Below, in pieces: positions 1 to 8,204 of a stretch of 17,776 nucleotides of DNA. The translations under genes were made by a program, and so were the position numbers. Positions within the stretch are counted from its first letter, which is position 1. Each line of letters begins with the position of its first letter. The DNA lies in NCBI GenBank assembly GCA_905200315.1, contig CAJKKA010000021.1:1-17776 (forward strand), in the 5' to 3' direction. This DNA comes from an uncultured Clostridium sp. Lineage in GTDB: Bacteria; Bacillota_A; Clostridia; TANB77; CAG-508. The notes beneath the pieces were generated by a model, which did no database searches, was not told the origin of the DNA, and was given only the letters and a program-made list of their open reading frames with translations.

Positions 1-25
1 CTTTATTTATTGTATATAACTTCAT
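1..25 (-). CDS. Start of a gene running off the left edge (partial; possibly RluD-type pseudouridine synthase)
   Basis: An ATG at 23-25 (minus strand) opens a frame that reads MKLYTINK and then leaves the window. A GAGG ribosome binding site lies about 6 bases upstream, and the start follows the lspA stop by about 20 bases, so it is probably co-transcribed with lspA. In many Firmicutes the gene after lspA is a RluD-family 23S rRNA pseudouridine synthase whose N-terminus resembles this, but eight residues cannot establish identity. The start is well supported; the function is a guess from gene order. Confidence 0.45.
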
Positions 26-46
26 TTTTTCCTCTTTTCTACTGAA

Positions 47-514
47 TTATTTATTATCTTTTCTTACTGTTACTGCAAACATTGCAAAAAATAGTGCTAA
101 TAAAACCCAGCCTACAACTATTAATATATCTGAAATATTAAATGCTGGCAATTTCCATAATATTATAAGTTTTACAACATACCCTCTAAATAATCTATCT
201 ATTAAATTTCCAATTGCACCTGCAATAATCATTGTTAACGCTACGTAAGTTTTTTTATCTATTTGTTCTTGTTGCATTTTCATAAATTTTATTATTACAC
301 CTAGTACTATTAAGTTAGTAATTACAAATGTAAAGGTTCCTTTAAATCCAACTCCAAAAGTTCCTGCTACTTCTTCACTAAATTTAAAATTTAGCATATT
401 TGGTATTAAATTTATCTCTTTTCCTATTATAAAAAATTTAGCTATTTGATCTATTGCAATTAAAACAATAACTGCAATTGTAATTATTATCATACGTTTT
501 TTATTTTTTTCCAT
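47..514 (-). CDS. lspA: Lipoprotein signal peptidase II (LspA)
   Basis: This 155-aa polytopic membrane aspartyl protease removes the signal peptide of diacylglyceryl-modified prolipoproteins in the cytoplasmic membrane. Family motifs are visible in order: DQIAKFF (D22-Q23) after the first membrane segment, a GTFGVG stretch corresponding to the GAAFG motif, NLIDR with the putative catalytic D106, and PAFNISD with the second catalytic D129. Length is typical. Two things are slightly unusual: the usual VVDF after NxxDR reads VVKL, and the Asn of the NxGAAF motif is replaced. The start is set by ATG 512-514 with an AAAGG site about 10 bases upstream, inside the end of the preceding gene. One base separates it from that gene's stop, which suggests translational coupling. 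Confidence 0.95.
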   Translation of the reverse strand: MEKNKKRMIIITIAVIVLIAIDQIAKFFIIGKEINLIPNMLNFKFSEEVAGTFGVGFKGTFTFVITNLIVLGVIIKFMKMQQEQIDKKTYVALTMIIAGAIGNLIDRLFRGYVVKLIILWKLPAFNISDILIVVGWVLLALFFAMFAVTVRKDNK

Positions 515-515
515 T

Positions 516-2153
516 TTATTTCAACCTTTCATAAATAACAAAATGTTTATCTGAATATATTTGTCTGTAATTATTATCTAGTTTTAAAGAATTATTTAGT
601 TTTGCATCTTGATACAAAATTACATGTGTAATTCCATACTTTTCAAAACCATCTTCATAATCCATACCAAAATTAGAAATATCTAAGAAATCTGAGAATA
701 TATCTTCATCTTTCCCACTAAATTCCGGTGCATATAAATCTGCTCTAGAATCTATAAATACCGGTATATTTCTATATAGCATATAACTTCCATAATTGTA
801 TTCATTAAAAAATCTTGCACTTTTTAAATCTATATTATTAAGTATAAAATCACAAGCCTGTACAGGATATGTACTTTCACTTATGTATTTATCATCTTTT
901 ATATCTTTATATAAATTAAATCCTGTTAAGCCTATTATTGCAATTATAAGAGTTCCACCTACAATTGTGCCTACTGTTTTAGTTATACTTTCTACTATAT
1001 TTTTCATATTTGTTGTGGCTAAATATTGGGTTAAGTATTTATTAAATATTAGTGTTCCAACTACAAGTAACATAGAAGACTGCCTTTTAGACATTATAGT
1101 TAAAAGCATCAATCCACCTATTAGGAATAAATCTCTTAATTTTATTTTTGTTTTTGTAAACATCCATAAAGCAATTAACACTGCATATACTATAAGAATA
1201 GGTTTGTTGTCCCAAAATGTAATTGGCAAATGTTCATTTATGTTTTGTGTTGTATTTCCTTGCATTGTTTTTATTAAATATGTGTATGGTGTATCTCCTA
1301 AAGGTGTTAATAATCCCATTAGTGCACAAATAATTGCAACTATTATTAGATATTTTATATTTTTATTTTTTTCTATTTCAATTTTATATGCATTTTCTCT
1401 TGCTGAATTTCTTTGTTCATTTATGGCTTTTAGTTTTCTTTCTAGTTCTTGTTTTTCTTTATTTATTAATTCTTCTTTATTACTTTTCTTTGATAGTTTA
1501 ATTTTCATTTTTTTTATTAAATAAATTACTCTTAGCATTACATCTGAATCATAATATGCAATAAATAGGTATTCTGCAATATATGGCAAAAATAATATAA
1601 AGAAAAATGGCCATACTGCACAATGTAAATTTGCAATTAAAAGTGATATTATTATCAAGCAAACTGCATATATTTTTTTGGGTTTTACTACAAATCTTTC
1701 TAGTAAATATATAGTTAAAGCAAACAATATAAATGTTACAAGTTGTGCTCTAGCTGCAATAAAATCTTTTAATAAATATAAATCTAGTAATACAAATATT
1801 AGTGATGTTAATTTATTTTTTGTAAGTTTAGAATTGGTAAAATATATTGCAATTCCTAATAAAAATGAAAACATTATTGTAGATATATAAATTCCATCCC
1901 AACTCCCAATTTGGTATATTATATTCATAATAACATCATATAACCAATGTGGATATGTATATTTTAAATCTTGGTGCCACGAAAACGGATCCATCATATC
2001 TACTGTTTTAGTATTTAAAATATGTTCTCCAATTTTTACTGTATAATATGTATCATTTTGTAAAGTTTTTGGTGAAACGGCAAAAGCCATAATTGCAATA
2101 CAAACAACTGCAACAATATTAAATATTACTTTTTGTTTTTTCGTAAGTTCCAT
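516..2153 (-). CDS. Large polytopic membrane protein, GT-C glycosyltransferase-like
   Basis: The frame is open from 2180, but the likely start is the ATG at 2151-2153 (MELTKKQK..., 545 aa), because GAAAGGA lies at 2160-2166 just upstream of it; the upstream ATG has no such site. The protein has a hydrophobic first helix, an acidic luminal/extracellular loop beginning DTYYTVKIGEHIL and containing DPFSWHQ and HWLYDV, roughly ten further membrane segments, and a Lys/Glu-rich cytoplasmic loop with coiled-coil character around residues 220-275. The C-terminal extracellular part contains NEYNYGSYMLYRNIPVFIDSR, a pattern recurrent in GT-C-like lipid-linked sugar transferases. Substrate is unknown and I cannot name the family exactly. 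A terminator hairpin and a TATAAT lie just upstream; lspA follows with a one-base gap. Confidence 0.75.
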   Translation of the reverse strand: MELTKKQKVIFNIVAVVCIAIMAFAVSPKTLQNDTYYTVKIGEHILNTKTVDMMDPFSWHQDLKYTYPHWLYDVIMNIIYQIGSWDGIYISTIMFSFLLGIAIYFTNSKLTKNKLTSLIFVLLDLYLLKDFIAARAQLVTFILFALTIYLLERFVVKPKKIYAVCLIIISLLIANLHCAVWPFFFILFLPYIAEYLFIAYYDSDVMLRVIYLIKKMKIKLSKKSNKEELINKEKQELERKLKAINEQRNSARENAYKIEIEKNKNIKYLIIVAIICALMGLLTPLGDTPYTYLIKTMQGNTTQNINEHLPITFWDNKPILIVYAVLIALWMFTKTKIKLRDLFLIGGLMLLTIMSKRQSSMLLVVGTLIFNKYLTQYLATTNMKNIVESITKTVGTIVGGTLIIAIIGLTGFNLYKDIKDDKYISESTYPVQACDFILNNIDLKSARFFNEYNYGSYMLYRNIPVFIDSRADLYAPEFSGKDEDIFSDFLDISNFGMDYEDGFEKYGITHVILYQDAKLNNSLKLDNNYRQIYSDKHFVIYERLK

Positions 2154-2180
2154 AAAATTTCCTTTCAAACTTTTTTGCAT

Positions 2181-2186
2181 ATTATA
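2181..2186 (-). promoter_or_regulatory. Possible -10 box for the GT-C-like gene and lspA
   Basis: A perfect TATAAT on the minus strand lies just after the terminator T-run and about 30 bases before the start codon. No convincing -35 is present 16-18 bases upstream, where the terminator stem lies. Tentative. Confidence 0.3.
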
Positions 2187-2187
2187 T

Positions 2188-2226
2188 CAAAAAAAAGATA
2201 AAATGCATAGACATTTTATCTTTTTT
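2188..2226 (-). terminator. Rho-independent terminator at the end of the pheST operon
   Basis: A perfect 9-bp stem, GATAAAATG (2197-2205) against CATTTTATC (2212-2220), has a 6-base loop and is flanked on the minus strand by eight T residues. It sits directly after the stop of the zinc-ribbon gene. T-runs on both sides mean it could act in both directions, and partial readthrough into the next membrane protein gene is possible. Confidence 0.85.
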
Positions 2227-2230
2227 ATTT

Positions 2231-2689
2231 TTATCTTTCTCTATCTCTTTCAGATTTGTTTGTATATAATTGTCTTAAATCTGCTACGAGTTTTGATTCC
2301 TTTTCTGTTGGCTCATGTCTTCTTGGTTCTAAGTTTATTTGCGGTTTATTATTATATACATTTGCAAGCCTACTTAAAGTTTCTTTTCTTTGTTCTTCTT
2401 TGGTTAATACTTTTTTATTTTTTTCTGGTACCTTTAAAATTTTTGAACCATCTACTGATTTATATGCTCTTAATCCGCCCTCTTTTATAAATTTATCAAT
2501 TTCTCTTGGTTTTATTTCTAAGGTTTCTACAAGTTCTAAAGCACTTGCATTAGGATGCTTTTCTAAATATTTCTTTATTGCAAGTATTTTTACTCTATCA
2601 CCTTTTGTTTTTATACATAGTCCACATATATCTATTCCATTTGATTGTTGAACTCTATTTCCACACACACAGCATGTTACAAATTCCAT
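2231..2689 (-). CDS. YvyF-like zinc-ribbon / helix-turn-helix protein
   Basis: This 152-aa soluble protein has an N-terminal zinc ribbon (C6-x2-C9 and C22-x2-C25) followed by an alpha-helical segment, about residues 30-80 (KYLEKHPNASALELVETLEI...IDKFIKEGG), that looks like a winged-helix or HTH unit. The C-terminus is long, charged and probably disordered. The layout matches YvyF, known as 'flagellar operon protein' (TIGR03826), which also combines a zinc ribbon with an HTH. There are no flagellar genes here; it is the last gene of the pheST operon, 13 bases after the preceding gene, with its GAGGAGA site overlapping that gene's stop. The architecture is seen directly; the family name is by resemblance and the role is unknown. 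Confidence 0.75.
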   Translation of the reverse strand: MEFVTCCVCGNRVQQSNGIDICGLCIKTKGDRVKILAIKKYLEKHPNASALELVETLEIKPREIDKFIKEGGLRAYKSVDGSKILKVPEKNKKVLTKEEQRKETLSRLANVYNNKPQINLEPRRHEPTEKESKLVADLRQLYTNKSERDRER

Positions 2690-2702
2690 AACTTTGTCTC
2701 CT

Positions 2703-4178
2703 CTACATTTTTTTCTCTACTAGCATTATAACATAGTAATTTCCTTGATATTTTGTATCAAAAGTTTCTGTACTTATTTTACTATATTTTTCATTATTGA
2801 ACAAGTAGTTATAAATATTTTCGTTATATCCTACAAGCCAAAATCTATTTGCATCATTTGTAAATTCGTCATTTTCTGTAATTTTCATTGTTGGTTCATA
2901 GGCTTTATATGCTTCATATATATTCCAGTGATCTGCATTATAAAAATATTGATTATTTTGAGTTAAAAATTCATTTACAACTGCTCCTACACCAACATCT
3001 GAATATACTATTAAATCTCCTTCTTGAATATTTTGTTTTAAATATTCAATTGGTTGTTTATTGCTTTCATCATAATTTTCATTTATCAATTTTATATTAT
3101 TTATCATTCCTAATAAAACTATTACTATACAAATTGTAATAGAAACTATTTTGTTTTTTTCTTTTGCTAAAACAAAGCTTAAAACAAATATAAAAAAACC
3201 TGTTATTACAAATAAATATCTATAATATAAAATTGATGTATTCATAACTAATGTTATTAATAATGCTGCAATTATTACTGCTGCATAAATTATAACAGAT
3301 AATATTGCTGGTTTTATATCTTGTTTTTCTTTTTTGTATTTATAAATTTTCACACCTAAATATATGTATAATTCTATAGCTAATACAAAAATTACATGTT
3401 GATATAAACCAAAATTGTCATTTATATAATCTCCTAAGAATCCAAAGCTTGTTAATTCTATTAGTGTTTTAGGAAATTCAAAGCCTATCCAAAATCCTCC
3501 AGATACGTTCTTTAATTGTGTTGCAAAATTAATAAGCCATGGTACATATGCTATTAGCTGAATTATTCCAAGTAATGTTATTTTTATTGCTGTAGATTTT
3601 CTTTTCTTTATAACTAAGTATATTAATAAAATTGCATTTATTATTCCTGCTGCCATTAATCCATAATAATGTAGGTATATGCTAACTAAACTTGATATTC
3701 CAAATATTATTAAGTTTTTATTTGAATCTTTTCCTTTAAAAATTCTATATGCATATATTGCAAGAATTGTAACCGTAAGTATAGACCATGAATACATTCT
3801 TACTTGGTTTGTATATACACTCATTGCTGGCATAAAGTAAGTGAATAGCGAAAATATATAACCTTCTTTTTCTCCAAAATCTTTTCTTATATGGGTAAAG
3901 CCTAAAATTCCAAGAATTATAATTGGAATAGCAGAAAATATTCTGTATGCTAAAACTGAACCTCCTGTTATTATTTGAATTATATGTAACATCCAATAAT
4001 ATAAAATAGGGTGCACATCGTTTCCACCTATGTTCCATATTTCTGAAAAAGAATGTCTTGCAATAGCTACAGAGTAACTTTCATCAAACCATAAATTTGT
4101 ATGAAATATACTTAAGCTTACAAAAATTGCACCTAATATAATTGTAAAAATATGTGCTTTTTTTATTGTTAATTTCAT
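2703..4178 (-). CDS. GT-C family glycosyltransferase (PMT_2/ArnT-like membrane protein)
   Basis: This 491-aa protein has about ten to twelve membrane helices. The first extracytoplasmic loop carries the GT-C hallmark acidic pair in LWFDESYS (D32-E33), followed by GGNDVHPILYY (D54, H56, P57), as in the PMT_2/glycosyltransferase 39-like superfamily that moves sugars from polyprenyl-phosphate carriers on the outer face of the membrane. A short soluble domain follows the last helices (about residues 375-491). Donor and acceptor cannot be told from the sequence; glycosylation of wall polymers, lipids or proteins is possible. AAGGAG lies 9 bases before the ATG and overlaps the interval to the pheT stop (13 bases), so it is probably co-transcribed with pheST. 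Confidence 0.85.
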   Translation of the reverse strand: MKLTIKKAHIFTIILGAIFVSLSIFHTNLWFDESYSVAIARHSFSEIWNIGGNDVHPILYYWMLHIIQIITGGSVLAYRIFSAIPIIILGILGFTHIRKDFGEKEGYIFSLFTYFMPAMSVYTNQVRMYSWSILTVTILAIYAYRIFKGKDSNKNLIIFGISSLVSIYLHYYGLMAAGIINAILLIYLVIKKRKSTAIKITLLGIIQLIAYVPWLINFATQLKNVSGGFWIGFEFPKTLIELTSFGFLGDYINDNFGLYQHVIFVLAIELYIYLGVKIYKYKKEKQDIKPAILSVIIYAAVIIAALLITLVMNTSILYYRYLFVITGFFIFVLSFVLAKEKNKIVSITICIVIVLLGMINNIKLINENYDESNKQPIEYLKQNIQEGDLIVYSDVGVGAVVNEFLTQNNQYFYNADHWNIYEAYKAYEPTMKITENDEFTNDANRFWLVGYNENIYNYLFNNEKYSKISTETFDTKYQGNYYVIMLVEKKM

Positions 4179-4191
4179 AGTTTTTCTCCTT

Positions 4192-6564
4192 TTATCCTCT
4201 TAATTCTGCATTTAATTTTGTTTTTGCTGCTTCTATTATTTTTTCTAATACTGCATTTATTTCTTCATCTGTTAGTGTTCTATCTTTTGCTCCAAATGAT
4301 AGTGAATATGCTATACTTTTTTTGTTTTCTTCTATTCCTTTTCCTGTGTATACATCAAATACTTCTATTTCTGTTAATAGTTTTCCTGCAGCTCTTTTTA
4401 ATACATCTGCCGCTTCTTTTGAAGTTATATCTTTATCTATAATTATTGCTAAGTCTTTTTTTATTGTTGGATATTTAGATATTTCTTTATATTTCATATT
4501 TCCAACTTTTTTTGCTAGTAATTTATCTAAGTTTATTTCAAATGTAAATACATCTTCTTTTGTTACTTCTGGATGAAGTTTTCCCATAATTCCAACACTT
4601 TGACCATTTACATTTATTTCTGCTGTTTGACCTGGATGAAATTCTTTTGGCATATTTTTAGGCATTACAAAACTATATCTATTTTCATATCCTAAATAAT
4701 CTAGCATTTCTTCAATTATTCCTTTTACAATATAAAAGTCTACGTTTTTCTTGTTATCTACTCCATAATAGAATTCTCCTGAAAGTATTGCACATAGCTT
4801 ATTTTCTTCTCCATATATATCGCCTTTTTTGAAAAATCCTTTTCCTATTTCAAATATTGCAACATCTTTTTGATTTCTTGCATAATTGTATTCATATATT
4901 TTATATAAAGATGGAATCATACTATATCTTAAAGTATTTCTTTCTATTGTAATTGGATCTAGTAGTTTTAATTCTTCAAATTCATCTGTTGTAAATTTAT
5001 GAACATCTGCATCATTTATTAATATATATGATAATGTTTCGTTTAATCCTAAATCTACCATTTTATTTCTTATGCTTCTTGTTGTTTTGTCGTAGCTTCC
5101 TGTTTTTATAGGTAATGTTGGTAATTTTCCTACTATATTGTCTACTCCATAAATTCTTCCAACTTCTTCTATTAAATCTTCTTTTATAGATATATCTATT
5201 CTTCTACTTGGTACATTTACCATTGCTTTTTCATCATCTGCTTTATATTCAAATCCAAGTTTTCTAAATACGTCTAATATATCTTCTTTGGATATATTTG
5301 TTCCTAAAACTCTATTTATATCTTCGTATTTTATTTCTACGTTTTTTTCTTGTTTCTCGATTTTATCGTATACAACTGTTCCTGTTGTAATTGTTGCATC
5401 TGCATATTTTTCTAGTAATGCACATGCTCTTTCTGCTGCCATGTATGTTCTTTTATAATCCAATCCTTTTTCAAATCTGTTGCTTGCTTCACTTCTAACT
5501 ATTTTATTTGATGTTTTTCTTACTAAAACAGAATCGAAAATTGCAGATTCTATTATTATGTTTTTAGTATCGTTTTCTACTTCTGTTGTAAGTCCACCCA
5601 TTACTCCTGCTAAACCTATTGCTTCGTTTTCTTTTGAAATTACAATATCGTTTTTAGTAAGTATTCTTTCTATGTTGTCTAGAGTTGTTAATTTTTCTCC
5701 TTCTTCTGCCATTCTAACAATTAGTTTTCCTTCTAAATTATCTGCATTATAGAAATGTAATGGTTGACCTAACTCTAACATAACATAGTTACTTATATCT
5801 ACAACATTATTGATTGGTCTTATTCCACTTGCAATAAGTCTATTTTTTATAAATTCTGGACTTTCTTTTATGGTCACATTTTCTGCTCTTTTTGCTAAAA
5901 ATAATTTACAATTATCTGTTTTTACTTCTACCTTAAAGCTATTGTTTATATCTTCTCCATTTTCTTTATGAGATAAGTCTACTTCTTTTTTTAGTGGTTT
6001 ATCATAAATTGCTCCTACTTCATATGCCATTCCTAAAACACTTAGTAAATCTCCTCTATTAGCTGTTAAGTCAAAATCTATTACACTATCATCTAATCCT
6101 AAAAATTTAATTGGATCTTCTCCTGGCAGAGCATTTTCTGGTAATTCGCATATACCGTTTTTATCTGCTTCTGATAAAAATTTTTTATCTATTCCTATTT
6201 CATATAAAGCACACATCATTCCGTTTGATTTTTCACCACGAATAACTCCAGCTTTTATTTTTACTCCACCTGGTAATTCTGCTCCTGGTAAAGCAACTAT
6301 TACTTTTATTCCTGCTCTTGCATTTGGAGCTCCACATACTATATCTAAAATTTCGTTTCCTACATCAACTTTACATAGGTGTAAATGGTCTGAATCTGGA
6401 TGTTCTTTACATTCTTTTATTTCTCCTATAATTAAGTTTGTTGCTTCTACTAAATTTTCTGCTGAATCATATTCACTTCCTGCTTTTGTCATTGCTTCGG
6501 CTAGTGTTTTTGTGTCTACATCAACATCTACATATTCTTTTAAAAAGTTTGTACTTAATTTCAA
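4192..6564 (-). CDS. pheT: Phenylalanine-tRNA ligase beta subunit
   Basis: This 790-aa subunit pairs with PheS in the alpha2-beta2 enzyme that charges tRNA-Phe. Domains in order: N-terminal segment, EMAP/OB tRNA-binding fold (about 40-150; HPDSDHLHLCKVDVG, VCGAPNARAG), B3/B4 editing region (ANRGDLLSVLGMAYEVGA; RPINNVVDISNYVMLELGQP), B5 DNA-binding-like domain (about 405-480), catalytic-like core, and C-terminal FDX-ACB anticodon-binding domain (about 695-790). Length is normal. Translation must start at TTG (6562-6564), because the codon just before it is the in-frame TAA of pheS and the next ATG is 24 codons in; the family N-terminus MKLSxxFLKEYVD supports this. AAAGGATG upstream of the start serves as ribosome binding site. 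Confidence 0.97.
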   Translation of the reverse strand: MKLSTNFLKEYVDVDVDTKTLAEAMTKAGSEYDSAENLVEATNLIIGEIKECKEHPDSDHLHLCKVDVGNEILDIVCGAPNARAGIKVIVALPGAELPGGVKIKAGVIRGEKSNGMMCALYEIGIDKKFLSEADKNGICELPENALPGEDPIKFLGLDDSVIDFDLTANRGDLLSVLGMAYEVGAIYDKPLKKEVDLSHKENGEDINNSFKVEVKTDNCKLFLAKRAENVTIKESPEFIKNRLIASGIRPINNVVDISNYVMLELGQPLHFYNADNLEGKLIVRMAEEGEKLTTLDNIERILTKNDIVISKENEAIGLAGVMGGLTTEVENDTKNIIIESAIFDSVLVRKTSNKIVRSEASNRFEKGLDYKRTYMAAERACALLEKYADATITTGTVVYDKIEKQEKNVEIKYEDINRVLGTNISKEDILDVFRKLGFEYKADDEKAMVNVPSRRIDISIKEDLIEEVGRIYGVDNIVGKLPTLPIKTGSYDKTTRSIRNKMVDLGLNETLSYILINDADVHKFTTDEFEELKLLDPITIERNTLRYSMIPSLYKIYEYNYARNQKDVAIFEIGKGFFKKGDIYGEENKLCAILSGEFYYGVDNKKNVDFYIVKGIIEEMLDYLGYENRYSFVMPKNMPKEFHPGQTAEINVNGQSVGIMGKLHPEVTKEDVFTFEINLDKLLAKKVGNMKYKEISKYPTIKKDLAIIIDKDITSKEAADVLKRAAGKLLTEIEVFDVYTGKGIEENKKSIAYSLSFGAKDRTLTDEEINAVLEKIIEAAKTKLNAELRG

Positions 6565-7614
6565 TTAGTCCACATCCTTTCTATCAAATTGACTTAAAAA
6601 TCTTACATCGTTTGCATATAAATATCTCATATCTGGTATTCCATATTTAAACATTGCTAGTCTATCTATTCCTGTTCCAAATGCAAATCCTCCAAATTTT
6701 TCTGGGTCATAGCCATTTATTTTTAATACATTTGGATGAACCATTCCACATCCTAATACTTCAATCCAACCTGTTTGTTTACATAGGTTACATCCTTTTC
6801 CTCCACATTTAAAGCAAGATACATCTACTTCATAAGATGGTTCTGTAAATGGGAAATAACTTGGTCTAAAACGTAATTCACTATTCTTTCCTATTACTTT
6901 TCTAACAAATACTTCTAGTGTTCCTTTTAAGTCTGCTAAAGAAACATTATTTTCTTTGTAATCTATTACTAATCCTTCTACTTGCCCAAATTGATGTGAA
7001 TGTGTTGCATCGTCTTCTCTTCTATATGTTTTTCCAGCTGTTAGTTCTCTTATTGGTGTTTTTTCCGTATTTGCCATCATTGTTCTTGCTTGCACTGCAG
7101 AGGTTTGTGTTCTTAATAAATATTCATCTGTAATGTAAAAACTATCTTGCATATCTCTTGCTGGATGTCCTTTTGGTAAGTTTAATCTTTCAAAGCAATA
7201 TTCATCTGTTTCCAATTCTGGTCCACTGCATACATCATATCCCATTGATACAAATAAGTCCTCTATTTCTTCTATTATTCTGTTTACAGGATGTTTACTT
7301 CCTCTTTTTACTTTTGTTGCTGGTAAAGTTATATCTATTTTTTCTTGTTCTAATTTTTTATTTATTTCTGCTTTTTTAAATTCTTCTTCTCTTACATCTA
7401 TTAAATTTTCTAATTCAGCTTTTACAACATTTACTAAGCTTCCTATAACAGGTCTTTCTTCTGCACTTAAATCTTTCATTCCTCTTAAAATGGCTGTTAA
7501 TTCACCTTTTTTTCCTAAGTATTTAACTCTAGCATTATTTAACTCTGTAATATCTTGTGCCTTACTAATTTCTGCTAATGCTGTTTCTTTCATTTTTGCA
7601 ATTTGCTCTTTCAT
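6565..7614 (-). CDS. pheS: Phenylalanine-tRNA ligase alpha subunit
   Basis: This 349-aa catalytic subunit activates Phe and transfers it to tRNA-Phe. After an N-terminal coiled coil (about 1-90), class II motifs are visible: motif 1 region and GHPARDMQDSFY (149-160), motif 2 region THSHQFGQVEG (204-214) and FRPSYFPFTEPS (249-260), and motif 3 GGFAFGTGIDRLAMF (308-322). A four-cysteine knuckle, C267, C270, C275 and C278, is inserted before motif 3, as in many Gram-positive PheS. The start ATG 7612-7614 has a strong AAAGGAGG site. Transcription is controlled by the Phe T-box leader immediately upstream, and pheT follows without a gap. Confidence 0.98.
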   Translation of the reverse strand: MKEQIAKMKETALAEISKAQDITELNNARVKYLGKKGELTAILRGMKDLSAEERPVIGSLVNVVKAELENLIDVREEEFKKAEINKKLEQEKIDITLPATKVKRGSKHPVNRIIEEIEDLFVSMGYDVCSGPELETDEYCFERLNLPKGHPARDMQDSFYITDEYLLRTQTSAVQARTMMANTEKTPIRELTAGKTYRREDDATHSHQFGQVEGLVIDYKENNVSLADLKGTLEVFVRKVIGKNSELRFRPSYFPFTEPSYEVDVSCFKCGGKGCNLCKQTGWIEVLGCGMVHPNVLKINGYDPEKFGGFAFGTGIDRLAMFKYGIPDMRYLYANDVRFLSQFDRKDVD

Positions 7615-7659
7615 AGTTTCCTCCTTTAAATTTTATTTATATAAATTTATTTTTATATA

Positions 7660-7906
7660 AAAATAAAAGAATCATCCCTTGCATAGGACGATTCTTTTAC
7701 CCGTGTTACCACCTAAATTCATTGAACTATTTTTAATTCAACCTCATTTGCTATATCGTTGCAACCGTTTTTCCCTACTATTATTTCAAGAAAAAACCTC
7801 AAAAGTGAAATTTCTATAAACCTTATTTTAGTAAACTTTCAGCCACGATTTACTTTCTCTTTAAAAATAATTATTGTTTATATACTTTGCTTTTTCATCG
7901 GCTTTA
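7660..7906 (-). ncRNA. T-box leader (tRNA-Phe-sensing riboswitch) of pheST
   Basis: On the minus strand the leader shows the T-box order. The stem I base is GCCGATGAAAAAGC, followed by AGAGAA and GGCTGAAAG elements. The specifier is UUC (7807-7809) followed by the conserved A, reading Phe. The AGTAGGG...ACGG segment is next (about 7766-7778), and then the T-box sequence TAGGTGGTAACACGGG near 7700-7715. The antiterminator bulge reads UGGUAAC (consensus UGGNACC); its variable U would pair with discriminator A73 of uncharged tRNA-Phe. Flanking UAGG/CCUA and ACG/CGU form the antiterminator arms, and a long terminator follows. Uncharged tRNA-Phe is expected to switch pheST on. The leader fills the interval between pheS and the 66-aa gene. 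Confidence 0.95.
7665..7698 (-). terminator. Regulated terminator of the pheST T-box
   Basis: AAAAGAATCGTCC (7686-7698) pairs with GGGATGATTCTTTT (7665-7678) across a short loop, with one G-U-type mismatch, followed by ATTTTTAT. Its 5' arm shares CGUCCUA with the antiterminator, giving the expected mutually exclusive structures. Confidence 0.9.
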
Positions 7907-7926
7907 TTCAATTTTATTTTTTATAT

Positions 7927-8127
7927 TTATATTGTATCTCTTTTTATTTCTGTATTTTGTGTTACTTTGTTATTTACTGTATTATTATGATGAACTGTAT
8001 TTGTGTTTTTTACAGCTGCATTTCCAAAATACCCAACAACAAATCCAATTATAAAGGCGACCACAATTATAACTACTGTATTCAAACTTTTTTGTTTATT
8101 ATAAATTTCTTTATCATAAATTTTCAT
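7927..8127 (-). CDS. Small single-pass membrane protein, unknown function
   Basis: This 66-aa protein has a charged N-terminus (1-16), one membrane helix (about 17-39, with GFVVGYFG) and an Asn/Thr-rich polar tail. The ATG has a strong GAAGGGTGG ribosome binding site about 7 bases upstream, and a good promoter lies at 8167-8196, so I accept it as a real gene despite its size. No family is recognised. There is no terminator between its stop and the Phe T-box leader, so its transcript may run into that leader. Confidence 0.65.
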   Translation of the reverse strand: MKIYDKEIYNKQKSLNTVVIIVVAFIIGFVVGYFGNAAVKNTNTVHHNNTVNNKVTQNTEIKRDTI

Positions 8128-8166
8128 ATTTTATTGCCACCCTTCTTTATACAAAAATCTTGTTTA

Positions 8167-8196
8167 ATTATATACCTTTACTTCAGGTTTTGTAAA
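8167..8196 (-). promoter_or_regulatory. Sigma-A-type promoter of the 66-aa membrane protein gene
   Basis: -35 TTTACA (8191-8196) and -10 TATAAT (8167-8172) have an 18-bp spacer. The predicted transcript starts near 8160, about 33 bases before the ATG. It may also feed the pheST T-box leader. Confidence 0.6.
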
Positions 8197-8204
8197 TAGT
8201 TTTT

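Noticed and set aside
796..1524. Long plus-strand frame (242 codons) inside the GT-C-like gene
   Set aside because: It is antisense to a well-supported membrane protein. The hydrophobic, Leu/Ile/Ser-rich translation is what the complement of AT-rich coding DNA gives, and it has no ribosome binding site.
3745..4038. Alternative minus-strand frame (97 codons) inside the GT-C gene
   Set aside because: It overlaps the strongly supported GT-C frame, with a Tyr/Asn/Cys-rich translation and no separate start signals.
7759..8199. Plus-strand frame of 146 codons over the T-box region
   Set aside because: It lies antisense to the T-box leader and the 66-aa gene. The Phe/Ile/Tyr-rich composition is typical of a spurious frame.
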